From the NCBI GenBank assembly GCA_948964545.1, contig CAREDV010000002.1, positions 277,983 to 341,982 of the forward strand: 64,000 nt of DNA. The letters are read 5' to 3'. The notes under the pieces were generated by a model. That model ran no database searches and was not told the origin of the DNA. It saw only the letters and a list, made by a program, of their open reading frames with translations. This stretch comes from an uncultured bacterium. GTDB taxonomy: Bacteria; Cyanobacteriota; Vampirovibrionia; Gastranaerophilales; Gastranaerophilaceae. Shown here piece by piece: positions 42,581 through 51,298 of this stretch. Position numbers and translations under genes: made by a program. The stretch's first letter is position 1. Each line of letters starts with the position of its first letter.

Positions 42581-42585
42581 TATAA

Positions 42586-42613
42586 AAATCGGGAGTTGTT
42601 ATACTCCCGATTT
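42586..42613 (-). terminator. intrinsic terminator of nifJ
   Basis: AATCGGGAGT (42587-42596) pairs with ACTCCCGATT (42603-42612), loop of six; followed on the minus strand by a T run. It ends just after the nifJ stop at 42620. Confidence 0.9.
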
Positions 42614-42619
42614 CTTTTG

Positions 42620-45600
42620 TTATTTAACCAGTTCACCAACTGCTTTGAACATTGCCATACGTCTTGCAGCGTCTTCTTCTGCTTGAGTGTATAAGCTTTC
42701 TGCAGCTTCAGGGTTAGTTTTAAGTAATGACTTATAACGTCCTTCTGATCTGATAAAGTCTTGGTAGCTTCCTTTAGGTTCTTTAGCATCCCAAGTAAAC
42801 GGTTGTTCGTTTGCTGGGTTGTATCTGTAAAGCGGGAAGTAACCAGCTTCAACTGCACGTTTTTGTTCAGTTTGAGTTTTGCTCATGTCGATACCGTGTG
42901 CGATACAAGGAGCATAAGCAAATATGATTGATGGTCCATCATAAGCTTCAGCTTCTTGGAACGCTTTAAGAGTTTGACCTCTGTCAGCACCCAATGCAAC
43001 TGATGCTACATAAACATAGCCGTAAGACATGCTCATTAAGCCCATGTTTTTCTTGTATGTAGGTTTACCGCCTGTAGCAAACTTCGCTACAGCACCTGTA
43101 GGTGTTGATTTAGAAGCTTGACCGCCTGTATTTGAGTAAACTTCTGTATCAAGTACGAGGATATTAACGTTTTTGTTTTGAGCAAGAACGTGGTCAATAC
43201 CGCCGTAACCGATATCGTTAGCCCAGCCGTCACCGCCGATAATCCAGATTGATTTATCAGTGAAGTAGTCTTGAAGTTCACGAACTTTAGCTAAATCTTC
43301 GCAATCTACATCAGCGTATTTTGCAAGAACTTCTTTAGCTTTGTTTTGAGCTGCAACTGCTTCTTCTGTTTTTGAATTTTCGAAGTGAGCCATAGCGCCT
43401 TCAAGAGCTTCTTTCAAGTCAGCAGGAGTTTTCTCACAAGCAACTACTTTTTCAACAAATGTTTTCAAAGTATCTCTGTTAGAATCAACAGCTAATCTCA
43501 TACCGAAACCGAATTCAGCGTTATCTTCGAATAATGAGTTAGCCCATGCTGGACCTCTGCCTTCTTTTGTTTTTGTGTATGGGATTGTCGGGAATGTTCC
43601 TGAGTAAATTGATGAGCAGCCTGTTGCGTTAGCAACGATAGCATTTTCACCAAATAATTGAGAAACTAATTTAACATAAGGTGTTTCACCACAACCTGCA
43701 CAAGCGCCTGAGAATTCAAATAACGGTTTTCTGAGCATTGCACCTTTAATTGTTTTTGTAGTGTTTTTACCCATTACGTTATCTGGTAATTCATTGAAGA
43801 ATTTTTCATTTTCAAGTTCACAATCTTCAACTTCTTTTTCTATTGTTGACCAAGTTAAAGCTTGTTTTTCAGGGTTTTTGTTTGCAGGGCACTGGTCTAT
43901 ACAAACTCCGCATCCTGTACAATCCTGACAGTATACTTGAACTTTGAATTCTTCATCAGCAAGAGCTGGTTTAGCAGGAATAGTTTTGAATGAAGCTGGA
44001 GCATCTTTCAAGTTTTCTTTTTCTGCTAATTTAGTTCTGATTGCAGCATGCGGACATGCTGATGCACAGATACCGCATTGAATACAATTTTCAGGGTTCC
44101 AGTGAGGAACACGAGGAGCGATTCCACGTTTTTCCAAACAAGCTGTACCTGTCGGGATTACACCGTCATTTGACATAGCAGAAACAGGAATGTCATCGCC
44201 TTTTTGTCTCATTGACGGTTCAATGATTTTCTTAGCGAATTCAGATGCATCATCAGGTAACAATTTAACATCATCAACACATCCAACGCCATCTAATGTT
44301 GCAGGAACAGAAACTTCTTCAGTTGCGTTAACTGCTGCATCAATAAGTGCTAAGTTCATGTTAACAACATCATCGCCTTTTTTCTTAAAGGTTTTGATAG
44401 TCATTTCTTTCATGCCTTCAAGAGCTTGTTCGAACGGGATAATTCCTGAAACTTTGAAGTAAGCAACCATCATAACTGTGTTTGCACCTTTACCTCTAAG
44501 ACCAGGTTGTTCTTTGATAAGTTTTTCAGCATCTACGTTGTAGAATTTAATTTTCTTATCAATAATAGTTCTTTGCATATCGCGTGTTAAATGAGCGAAT
44601 GCTTCTTCTTTTGTATAAGGTGAGTTAAGTAAGAAAGTACCGCCCTCTTTAATACCTTTCAACAAGTCATATCTGCCAACGTAAGCATGCGCAGAGCATG
44701 ATACAAAATCAGGTGCTGTGATAAGGTATGTTGATTTAATGTGTTCATCGCCGAATCTCAAGTGAGAAACTGTAACACCGAAAGATTTTTTAGAGTCATA
44801 AGCAAAATATGCTTGAGCATCTTTATTAGTGTATTGACCGATGATTTTAATTGAGTTTTTGTTAGCACCAACAGTACCGTCAGAACCCAAGCCCCAGAAC
44901 ATGCAGTTTGTAGTGCCTTTAGGCTCTGTAACGATGTGTTCTTCAATTTTTAAAGATTTGTTTGTAACGTCATCTTCGATACCAACTGTAAAACCGTGGA
45001 AACCGTTGTTTTCAGAATGTTTGTAAATTGCAAGAACCATTGACGGAGTAAATTCTTTAGAAGATAAACCGTAACGTCCGCCGATAACTCTAACGTCTTT
45101 TCCAGCAACAGCTGCTGTAACGTCCATGAATAAAGGTTCACCGATTGAACCAGGTTCTTTTGTTCTGTCAAGAACTGCAATACGTTTAACAGAAGCAGGT
45201 AAAGCTTCATTAAAGCGTTTAACATCGAACGGTCTGTATAGTCTAACTTTAACCAAACCGTATTTAGTACCGCGTGTTGCGTTCAAGTATGTGATTGTTT
45301 CTTCGATAGTTTCACAAGAAGAACCAATAGCAACAATTACATCAGTTGCATCAGGCGCACCTACGTAATCGAATGGATGATATTGTCTGCCTGTAACTTG
45401 AGCAACTTTATCCATGTATTCTTGAACGATATCAGGAACTGCATCATAGTATTTATTAACTGTTTCACGTCCTTGGAAGTAAACGTCAGTGTTTTGTGCG
45501 CCGACTTTACAAACAGGAGCTTCAGGTCTTAATGCACGATTTCTGAATTCTTCAATGTATTTAGGTTCAACAAGTTTTGCGATATCTTCGTAAGAGATTT

Positions 45601-46153
45601 CTTCAATTTTGTGAATTTCATGAGAAGTTCTGAAACCGTCGAAGAATTGCAAGAATGGAACTTTAGCTTTGTAAGTAGCTAAGTGAGCAACTAAAGCCAT
45701 ATCCATTTCTTCTTGAACAGAGTTTGCAGCAAGCATTGCATAACCTGTGTTACGGCATCCCATAACGTCTGTATGGTCGCCGAAGATTGCCAATGATTGA
45801 GCTGCTAATGCACGAGCTGTTACGTGGATAACATGCGGAAGCATTTCACCTGCAACTTTGTGCATAACAGGAATCATCAACAACAAACCTTGAGAAGCTG
45901 TATAAGTAGAAGTTAAAGAACCTGCAGCCAAAGAACCGTGCACAGCACCTGCTGCACCTGCTTCTGATTGCATTTCTGCAACTCTTACCTGTTTTCCCCA
46001 GATATTTTTCTTACCTTGTGATGCCCATTCATCAATCCATTCACCCATTGTAGATGAAGGAGTGATAGGGTAAATTGCGGACACTTCGCTTAATGCGTAC
46101 GCTACGTGCGCCGCTGCGTAGTTGCCGTCAACTGTTATAGTTTTTCCAGCCAT
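42620..46153 (-). CDS. nifJ: pyruvate:ferredoxin (flavodoxin) oxidoreductase
   Basis: The single-chain PFOR (1177 residues) oxidises pyruvate to acetyl-CoA and CO2 and reduces ferredoxin, a key step of anaerobic fermentation. Domain order is classical: YPITPSSTMGEWIDEWA (domain I), a gamma domain, a two-[4Fe-4S] ferredoxin domain (CIQCGICASACPHA and CTGCGVCIDQCPA), the proximal-cluster cysteines CAGCGETPYVKL, and the thiamine diphosphate site GDGWANDIGYGG with NTGGQASKSTP. Everything is intact. AAGGAGG precedes the ATG at 46153. It is monocistronic. Reduced ferredoxin could feed the NfnA-like/Etf genes 2.4 kb away. Confidence 0.98.
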   Translation of the reverse strand: MAGKTITVDGNYAAAHVAYALSEVSAIYPITPSSTMGEWIDEWASQGKKNIWGKQVRVAEMQSEAGAAGAVHGSLAAGSLTSTYTASQGLLLMIPVMHKVAGEMLPHVIHVTARALAAQSLAIFGDHTDVMGCRNTGYAMLAANSVQEEMDMALVAHLATYKAKVPFLQFFDGFRTSHEIHKIEEISYEDIAKLVEPKYIEEFRNRALRPEAPVCKVGAQNTDVYFQGRETVNKYYDAVPDIVQEYMDKVAQVTGRQYHPFDYVGAPDATDVIVAIGSSCETIEETITYLNATRGTKYGLVKVRLYRPFDVKRFNEALPASVKRIAVLDRTKEPGSIGEPLFMDVTAAVAGKDVRVIGGRYGLSSKEFTPSMVLAIYKHSENNGFHGFTVGIEDDVTNKSLKIEEHIVTEPKGTTNCMFWGLGSDGTVGANKNSIKIIGQYTNKDAQAYFAYDSKKSFGVTVSHLRFGDEHIKSTYLITAPDFVSCSAHAYVGRYDLLKGIKEGGTFLLNSPYTKEEAFAHLTRDMQRTIIDKKIKFYNVDAEKLIKEQPGLRGKGANTVMMVAYFKVSGIIPFEQALEGMKEMTIKTFKKKGDDVVNMNLALIDAAVNATEEVSVPATLDGVGCVDDVKLLPDDASEFAKKIIEPSMRQKGDDIPVSAMSNDGVIPTGTACLEKRGIAPRVPHWNPENCIQCGICASACPHAAIRTKLAEKENLKDAPASFKTIPAKPALADEEFKVQVYCQDCTGCGVCIDQCPANKNPEKQALTWSTIEKEVEDCELENEKFFNELPDNVMGKNTTKTIKGAMLRKPLFEFSGACAGCGETPYVKLVSQLFGENAIVANATGCSSIYSGTFPTIPYTKTKEGRGPAWANSLFEDNAEFGFGMRLAVDSNRDTLKTFVEKVVACEKTPADLKEALEGAMAHFENSKTEEAVAAQNKAKEVLAKYADVDCEDLAKVRELQDYFTDKSIWIIGGDGWANDIGYGGIDHVLAQNKNVNILVLDTEVYSNTGGQASKSTPTGAVAKFATGGKPTYKKNMGLMSMSYGYVYVASVALGADRGQTLKAFQEAEAYDGPSIIFAYAPCIAHGIDMSKTQTEQKRAVEAGYFPLYRYNPANEQPFTWDAKEPKGSYQDFIRSEGRYKSLLKTNPEAAESLYTQAEEDAARRMAMFKAVGELVK

Positions 46154-46305
46154 ATTTAACTAACCTCCTTATTTAATAAGCTTAAATATAACAATAATAT
46201 TTTATTACAAACATACTCTTAATACCATGTTAACTTATGTTACAATTTATTTCCACAGGGTAAATTTTTCATCTTGAGTGTTATTAAATACTTGAAGGTG
46301 GAATT

Positions 46306-47481
46306 ATGAATATACAATCGTTAACTTCAAAATTTTTACGTAATGATATCATTACGCGTTCAAACCATTCTGGTTTGAACGCATCTAATGTTTCTTATCC
46401 GAACTTAAGACCGCTTGAAAAAGATACGGTTTCGTTCGGTGCTAAATCAAAGTTGATTGTTGATACCTCAGCGGTAACTACAATTAGAGATATAATATCT
46501 TTGAATTATGAAAAAACTCATCCGTTTTTAGAGATATTGTCAAAAAGATTAATGGATACAATGGATGCTGTTGCAAGAGAATTAAAAGGTGCTGGCTTAA
46601 TATTTGACAGAACTTATAATGAAAAAGCTCCTATAAAATCTACAAATTCCTATGTATCAAAGCTTAAAAGAAGCGGTTCTACTCCAAAAGATCCAGTAAG
46701 AGGAACTTGGTATTTACGTAATCTTCATGACTTATCAATATTTACTGATAAAATATTGCCTGCCTTAAAAGAGCGCGGGTACGAAATTGCACCTGTTGCA
46801 CCCAGAAAGAAAGTTCCAGATTTTGATGTCAGATTATCAGGAGTTTCTGAAAAAGCAAAAAATGCACTTCCTAAATCAATGAGAGATGTTTCTTCATTTA
46901 AAGAACAAGGGTCAGGATATGGTGATATTCAATTCCGTCTTATTGATACTTTAGCTGATAAAAAGAAAACAACTCCGATTGAAATTATTATTGTAGCAGG
47001 TGAACATACTGCTAAGGCTAAGTCAAATGAATCATATTACGTGTATGATATTACAAGAGTGTTGAAAAATGAATTGCACATATCTGAAATTAAAGACCCA
47101 GAAATTCATACACCTGCTTATCGTATTATAAATAATATAAAAATTATTACTGATAGCCTAAATGCTCAAATTTCAAACCCTTTATACACAAATGCAAAAA
47201 TGTTGGATATTGAACGCAATTCAAATTCACTTCTTTCTGTAGGATTAGATACTAATACGGTTCGAGTTTTGCCTGGGCTTGCCGAAGGTATACAGAATAA
47301 AATTCCTTTGCACTATAAAGCAAAAATAAAAGAAGTAAAAATGGATAAAACATTATCTGCTGCTCAAAGACGTGAAAAGATAGAACTATTGGAACAGCAA
47401 AAAAAAGAAGATTTGGAAATTATCACTTTTGTTAAAAACCGTCTTGAGGAAACTATTGAAAAATACGGCACAAAATCTTAA
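46306..47481 (+). CDS. unknown protein with N-terminal VSFGA motif
   Basis: The 391-residue protein starts at the ATG at 46306 (GAAGGTGG upstream). Residues 1-40 are low complexity and lead to TVSFGAKSKL (41-50), again the SF-x-A/G motif, with no signal peptide. The body has alternating helices and strands, for example a GYGDIQFRLID segment (about 205-215) and PIEIIIVAGEHT (about 225-236), which faintly recalls RelA/SpoT-like or nucleotidyltransferase-like folds (the context S-G-Y-G-D-I-Q-F-R-L), but I cannot confirm a family. The C-terminus is a charged coiled coil. Its stop overlaps the convergent methyltransferase gene by 4 bases. Confidence 0.75.
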   Translation: MNIQSLTSKFLRNDIITRSNHSGLNASNVSYPNLRPLEKDTVSFGAKSKLIVDTSAVTTIRDIISLNYEKTHPFLEILSKRLMDTMDAVARELKGAGLIFDRTYNEKAPIKSTNSYVSKLKRSGSTPKDPVRGTWYLRNLHDLSIFTDKILPALKERGYEIAPVAPRKKVPDFDVRLSGVSEKAKNALPKSMRDVSSFKEQGSGYGDIQFRLIDTLADKKKTTPIEIIIVAGEHTAKAKSNESYYVYDITRVLKNELHISEIKDPEIHTPAYRIINNIKIITDSLNAQISNPLYTNAKMLDIERNSNSLLSVGLDTNTVRVLPGLAEGIQNKIPLHYKAKIKEVKMDKTLSAAQRREKIELLEQQKKEDLEIITFVKNRLEETIEKYGTKS

Positions 47482-48821
47482 ACTGAAATAACCGCAACAT
47501 TTTCTATGTGATAAGTGTGGCAAAACATATCAAAGGGCTGTATGGATCCGACTATACAGCCTTTTTTAGTTAAGTATTTTAAGTCGCGGGCAAGTGTTGC
47601 AGGGTTACAGCTTACATATATAATTTTTTGTTTTGTATGTGCAAGTGTCTCATCTAATGCATCCTGTGTACATCCTTTTCGCGGAGGGTCTAAAATCGTA
47701 ATATCAAATTTGCGCTTAATTGATTTTAAGTATTTGGTTGTGTCTTGTGCAAAAAGTTCGACATTATTTATATTATTCTCTCTTAGAACTTCTTTTGCTT
47801 TTTCAATTGATGCGGAATTTTCTTCAACGCTGACAACTTTTTCAGAAACATCCGAAACAACAATTCCGAATGTTGCAATACCTGCGTAAGCATCTAATAC
47901 TGTCGGATTATTAAGTTTTGAGATTTCATTTTTTACGTATTTAAAAATGTTTTCGGCACTTTTAGGGTTAATCTGGAAAAACGTATCTGCGCCGATTTTA
48001 AAAGTTTTATCAAGGATTTTTTCTTCAACAAAATCCTGACCGCAGATGCATTCTGTTTTTGCACCCAAAATTACGTTTGTTTTTTTTGAATTGAAGTTTA
48101 TGCAAACCCCTGTAACTTGTTCAAAATGTTCGAAAATTTCTTTTGCAAATTTGTTTAAACGTTCAAATGTTTGTGTTGAATTAACAACGAGAGTTACCAA
48201 GCATTTTCCGTTGTGGGCAGAACTTCTTATCACAATATGACGTAAATCACCTATGTGTTTTTTCTCGTTAAACCCTGTAATTTCAAATTTGGGCGCATTT
48301 TCTCTGATAAATTCTATAATACTATCGCAAATTTCAGGCTGAATCGGGCAGTATTTTATATTCACTATTTCATGACTCTGCGGTTTAAAATAGCCTGCAA
48401 CGATTCTCCCTTCTTTTTTCTGAGAAACTGGGTATTGAATTTTTTGTCTGTAATTTCTAATTTGCGGGCTTGTAATCGGGTCATTAATTGGAGTTTGAAT
48501 ATGTCCGATTGTGCGCATGGCATCTTCTACAATTTGTTTTTTTAGTTGTAATTGATAATTATAATTGATAAACTGCATCTGGCATGCTCCGCAAACTTTT
48601 TGCATAGGACAAAATGGTTCTATACGGTGCTGTGATGGTTTAATAACTTCTGTAACTTTTGCAGATGCGTAATTTTTATTAACCTTGGTAATTTTTATTC
48701 TAACCTCATCTTCAGGACAGGTGTTTTCGACAAAAACAATTTGTCCGTCAACTTTTGCAATGCCTGTTCCAAGGTTTGAAAATTTTTCTATTTTTACTGT
48801 AAGTTCGTCGTTTAATTTCAT
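47478..48821 (-). CDS. RNA (uracil-5-)-methyltransferase, TrmA/RlmD family
   Basis: The 447-residue enzyme uses SAM to make 5-methyluridine in rRNA or tRNA. An N-terminal TRAM domain (about 1-60) is followed by an iron-sulfur cysteine cluster C-x5-C-x2-C (CPMQKVCGACQMQF). The methyltransferase domain shows VLDAYAGIATFGI (SAM site), DPPRKGC and the catalytic cysteine in SCNPATLARD. RlmD (U1939 of 23S rRNA) or RlmCD/TrmFO-like specificity cannot be told apart here. It lies just downstream of tRNA-Val and its terminator on the same strand; read-through or a promoter in that gap would drive it. Confidence 0.93.
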   Translation of the reverse strand: MKLNDELTVKIEKFSNLGTGIAKVDGQIVFVENTCPEDEVRIKITKVNKNYASAKVTEVIKPSQHRIEPFCPMQKVCGACQMQFINYNYQLQLKKQIVEDAMRTIGHIQTPINDPITSPQIRNYRQKIQYPVSQKKEGRIVAGYFKPQSHEIVNIKYCPIQPEICDSIIEFIRENAPKFEITGFNEKKHIGDLRHIVIRSSAHNGKCLVTLVVNSTQTFERLNKFAKEIFEHFEQVTGVCINFNSKKTNVILGAKTECICGQDFVEEKILDKTFKIGADTFFQINPKSAENIFKYVKNEISKLNNPTVLDAYAGIATFGIVVSDVSEKVVSVEENSASIEKAKEVLRENNINNVELFAQDTTKYLKSIKRKFDITILDPPRKGCTQDALDETLAHTKQKIIYVSCNPATLARDLKYLTKKGCIVGSIQPFDMFCHTYHIENVAVISV

Positions 48822-48831
48822 ATTTATACTA

Positions 48832-48853
48832 AAAAAGAGCCTTACGGCTCTTA
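48832..48853 (-). terminator. terminator of tRNA-Val
   Basis: AAGAGCC (48835-48841) pairs with GGCTCTT (48846-48852) around a 4-base loop; on the minus strand the stem is followed by a T run. It ends shortly before the methyltransferase start. Confidence 0.85.
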
Positions 48854-48860
48854 ATTTAAA

Positions 48861-48936
48861 TGGTGGGCGTTAGAAGACTCGAACTTCTGACATCCTCCTT
48901 GTAAGGGAGGCGCTCTACCAACTGAGCTAAACGCCC
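48861..48936 (-). tRNA. tRNA-Val (anticodon UAC), CCA encoded
   Basis: Acceptor GGGCGTT/AACGCCC, D arm AGCTC...GAGC, anticodon stem CCTCC/GGAGG with loop CTTACAA (anticodon TAC), variable loop ATGTC, T arm AGAAG TTCGAGT CTTCT, discriminator A, followed by encoded CCA. The other two tRNA genes here do not encode CCA. Confidence 0.96.
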
Positions 48937-49035
48937 TCAACAAAATTAATCATATACAAAACATTTTTTAATGTCAACAGTTTTTTTGAACTTTTTTTTA
49001 TAATTTTCGTTATAATTTATATATGGAGGTTAATT

Positions 49036-49680
49036 ATGAAAAAAATTTTGCTGCTCTTAACTCTTTTAAGCCTTACAAATTCTGTTTTTGCTGTGGAGTA
49101 TTCGATTAGGGGATACAGTGCAAGACCGTCTGTAAGACAGGCAGATTCGGAAATTTTGCGTGCATTTTTAAACGGTGCTTCTATTGCATCGGGTAGAATG
49201 TATTTGTCACCTTCAATCAGAACTTTAAATCCTGCACTTTCTTATTTAGATCCTTATATTGTAAGTATTGAGGGTAAAAATTATATTCTTGTGAAAGACT
49301 GCAAGGATGGTAAGTGGTCTGTTGAAAATATTCTCGGGCATGATGATTCAAGAGATAATTTGTTCGGAGCTTTGAAAAAACTTGAAAGTGACGGAGATGC
49401 CTCAAAAATTACTGTTGATGAATTGAAAAAAGCGGGTATAAGGTTTGCGCTTCTTAACTCTGACGGGTCTGCGGAACTTGATAAAAGAAATCTTGATTAT
49501 AATTTAGATAATGTTTTTTATATTGATATGAAAAATTTAAGAACGGCATTAGGCAATAAAAATCAGGACGGAACTTTCGGGTATTTTTATGTAATTATAA
49601 ACGAAAACGGCAAAAAACGAGCAGTTCCTGGACGTGTAACTTTTGAAGAAAAAAGAGAATTGCAGAAATATATTAAATAG
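49036..49680 (+). CDS. exported protein of unknown function
   Basis: The 214-residue protein has a signal peptide (MKKILLLLTLLSLTNSVFA) and a mature chain with no cysteines of note beyond one (KDCKDGKW). It mixes strands and helices; the region about 118-214 (ITVDELKKAGIRFALLNSDG onwards) looks like a calcium-loop-like or EF-hand-like D-x-D-G pattern (LNSDGS, NKNQDGTFGYF) but the spacing is imperfect. ATGGAGG precedes the ATG at 49036. Its end overlaps the convergent small exported protein by 8 bases. Confidence 0.78.
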   Translation: MKKILLLLTLLSLTNSVFAVEYSIRGYSARPSVRQADSEILRAFLNGASIASGRMYLSPSIRTLNPALSYLDPYIVSIEGKNYILVKDCKDGKWSVENILGHDDSRDNLFGALKKLESDGDASKITVDELKKAGIRFALLNSDGSAELDKRNLDYNLDNVFYIDMKNLRTALGNKNQDGTFGYFYVIINENGKKRAVPGRVTFEEKRELQKYIK

Positions 49681-50095
49681 CTTGTTGTGATGCTTGTTCT
49701 TCAAGACGTTTTTCATATTCTTCACGTGCTTTTACTTTAATTTCATGTTTTGTGCCATGGTGGACTTCTTCGCGCTTGTAGCGCTGGTCCACCCACCATT
49801 TTGCAAATTTATATGAAAGGCGTTTTTTGTAAGCTTCGGGGTCATCTTTTTTAGAAACTTTTGGTTCTGCCATTTTTTTTATTCTGTCAGGGCGCTGTTT
49901 TGTAATCTCGACTTCCACAGCAGGCTGGTCAAGGGTTTCCAATGTTTCAAGATTTAATTTCGGTGACGGCGGAACGTATCTGTAATCTTGAAAATCAGCT
50001 TCGTTTACAGCATAACTTTCAGGGCTTACATAATTATCAAATGCAAACGCTTTAGGAGTTAATAATATTAAGATTAAAATTATAAATCTTTTCAT
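49673..50095 (-). CDS. small exported protein of unknown function
   Basis: The start at 50095 (140 residues) gives a good signal peptide (MKRFIILILILLTPKAFAFD) and has AAAGGAA upstream; the longer frame to 50176 overlaps the PHP gene and is rejected. The mature protein is basic and rich in Lys, Glu and Tyr, with a C-terminal charged helix. No family is recognised. It is 10 bases downstream of the PHP gene and presumably co-transcribed. Confidence 0.75.
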   Translation of the reverse strand: MKRFIILILILLTPKAFAFDNYVSPESYAVNEADFQDYRYVPPSPKLNLETLETLDQPAVEVEITKQRPDRIKKMAEPKVSKKDDPEAYKKRLSYKFAKWWVDQRYKREEVHHGTKHEIKVKAREEYEKRLEEQASQQAI

Positions 50096-50105
50096 TTTTT
50101 CCTTT

Positions 50106-51227
50106 CTAATAGTGCGGACATCGTGATGTAATACTGTTTCCATGGCTGTCCATTCCGCCTGTCGGCAGCAGTTCAAAGCTTTCTGCAGTTCTGTTAATTA
50201 TCGGACACCATTCTATAAAATATTTGCCGTCATAAGATTGATAATATTTTTCAAAAAACATTGCTTTGTCTTTGCCATATTTTTTGAAGTTATTAAATAA
50301 ATAAGTGTAAAATTCGGGTGTATAACCTCTTGTTCGTGCTGGGTGCGCAATAGACATAACTCCGCTGTTTAATGTTGTTATAAATTCGACAGTTTCCTCA
50401 AATGATGAAAATGGTTCAAGCATTTTGCCAATTGACGGGTGCGACTGCGTATAAATATCTCTTGCGATTTGAATTTTTTCAGAAATTTCATCAGGAATTA
50501 ATGGGAGCGAACAGCCAGCGTAAAGTTCCAGTGCTCGTTTGTAGCAGATTACAAATGAATCTGTGCCAAAGAGATATTTATATTTGAAAAAAGGTTTTTC
50601 ATAAGTAAAATCGGCATTTGGGAAAAAGTGATTTAAAAGAATTTTTCCGCATGTGTATTTTTTCATAGGATGTGCCACTTCATCCTGCCCTTTTAAAATC
50701 ATCGGGTGGCATAAAGAAGCTTCTTCAAGTGTAAAATTATATTCGGGGAGTGCTTCATTAAGTCGTTCGATTGTATCTTTTGCTAGTTGTAATTTTAGTT
50801 CTCGTTTTTTGACGAGAAATTCATTCAATTTTTTGTCATCAGGGTCAATGCCGTATACAAGAAGGTGAATCGGCAAGGGCTTGGGCTGTTTTGGAAAATT
50901 TATTGCAACGGTTGAAATTTCGACTCCCAGTGCTAAATCAACGTTATCAGGACAGATTTCAAGTGCTTTTTTACAACCCTCTATTGTGTCATGGTCGGTG
51001 ATTGCGACGATTTTATTTTTTGATTTTTCAAGAAGTTCTTTGACCGTCATAATACCGTCAGAGTGTTCCGTGTGGATATGCAGATTTGCGCAGAAATCAC
51101 CGCTTTCAACATATCGCATGTCATGACTGTCCATAACTTCGGGATTTTGCCTTTCGCCTGCTTTATATGAAATTTCATTCAAATTTTTGACTTTTTCAAT
51201 AAAATCTTTTTCGCTTAAAATTCCCAT
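50106..51227 (-). CDS. PHP-domain phosphoesterase
   Basis: The 373-residue protein has the four PHP metal motifs: ANLHIHTEHSDG (about 47-58), ITDHDTIEG (about 76-84), LGVEIST (about 99-105), and MSIAHPARTRG plus TGGMDSHG near the C-terminus. These predict a trinuclear metal site and phosphodiester or phosphomonoester hydrolysis. It is longer than the small RNase AM/YciV type and has a large insert (about 150-280) without known signatures. The ATG at 51227 has no Shine-Dalgarno sequence; TAAAAT ends six bases upstream (leaderless geometry). Confidence 0.9.
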   Translation of the reverse strand: MGILSEKDFIEKVKNLNEISYKAGERQNPEVMDSHDMRYVESGDFCANLHIHTEHSDGIMTVKELLEKSKNKIVAITDHDTIEGCKKALEICPDNVDLALGVEISTVAINFPKQPKPLPIHLLVYGIDPDDKKLNEFLVKKRELKLQLAKDTIERLNEALPEYNFTLEEASLCHPMILKGQDEVAHPMKKYTCGKILLNHFFPNADFTYEKPFFKYKYLFGTDSFVICYKRALELYAGCSLPLIPDEISEKIQIARDIYTQSHPSIGKMLEPFSSFEETVEFITTLNSGVMSIAHPARTRGYTPEFYTYLFNNFKKYGKDKAMFFEKYYQSYDGKYFIEWCPIINRTAESFELLPTGGMDSHGNSITSRCPHY

Positions 51228-51233
51228 ACTTTT

Positions 51234-51263
51234 ATTTTACACCAAAATTGAAACAATTTTAAA
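51234..51263 (-). promoter_or_regulatory. predicted leaderless promoter of the PHP gene
   Basis: Minus strand: TTTAAA (51263-51258), 18-base spacer, TAAAAT (51239-51234), six bases, ATG at 51227. The -35 is weak. Confidence 0.45.
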
Positions 51264-51298
51264 CTTCATTCGTCAAAAAATTTAGTGGAGGGATTTAC

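Noticed and set aside
42747..45368. Several open frames inside nifJ on both strands
   Set aside because: They are shadows of a fully intact PFOR gene with strong codon structure and no ribosome binding sites.
31316..46278. Shared 16-base string AAATTTTTCATCTTGA near 31317 and 46263
   Set aside because: One copy is at a -35 region and the other in a UTR; low complexity in AT-rich DNA makes chance likely and no further copy was seen.
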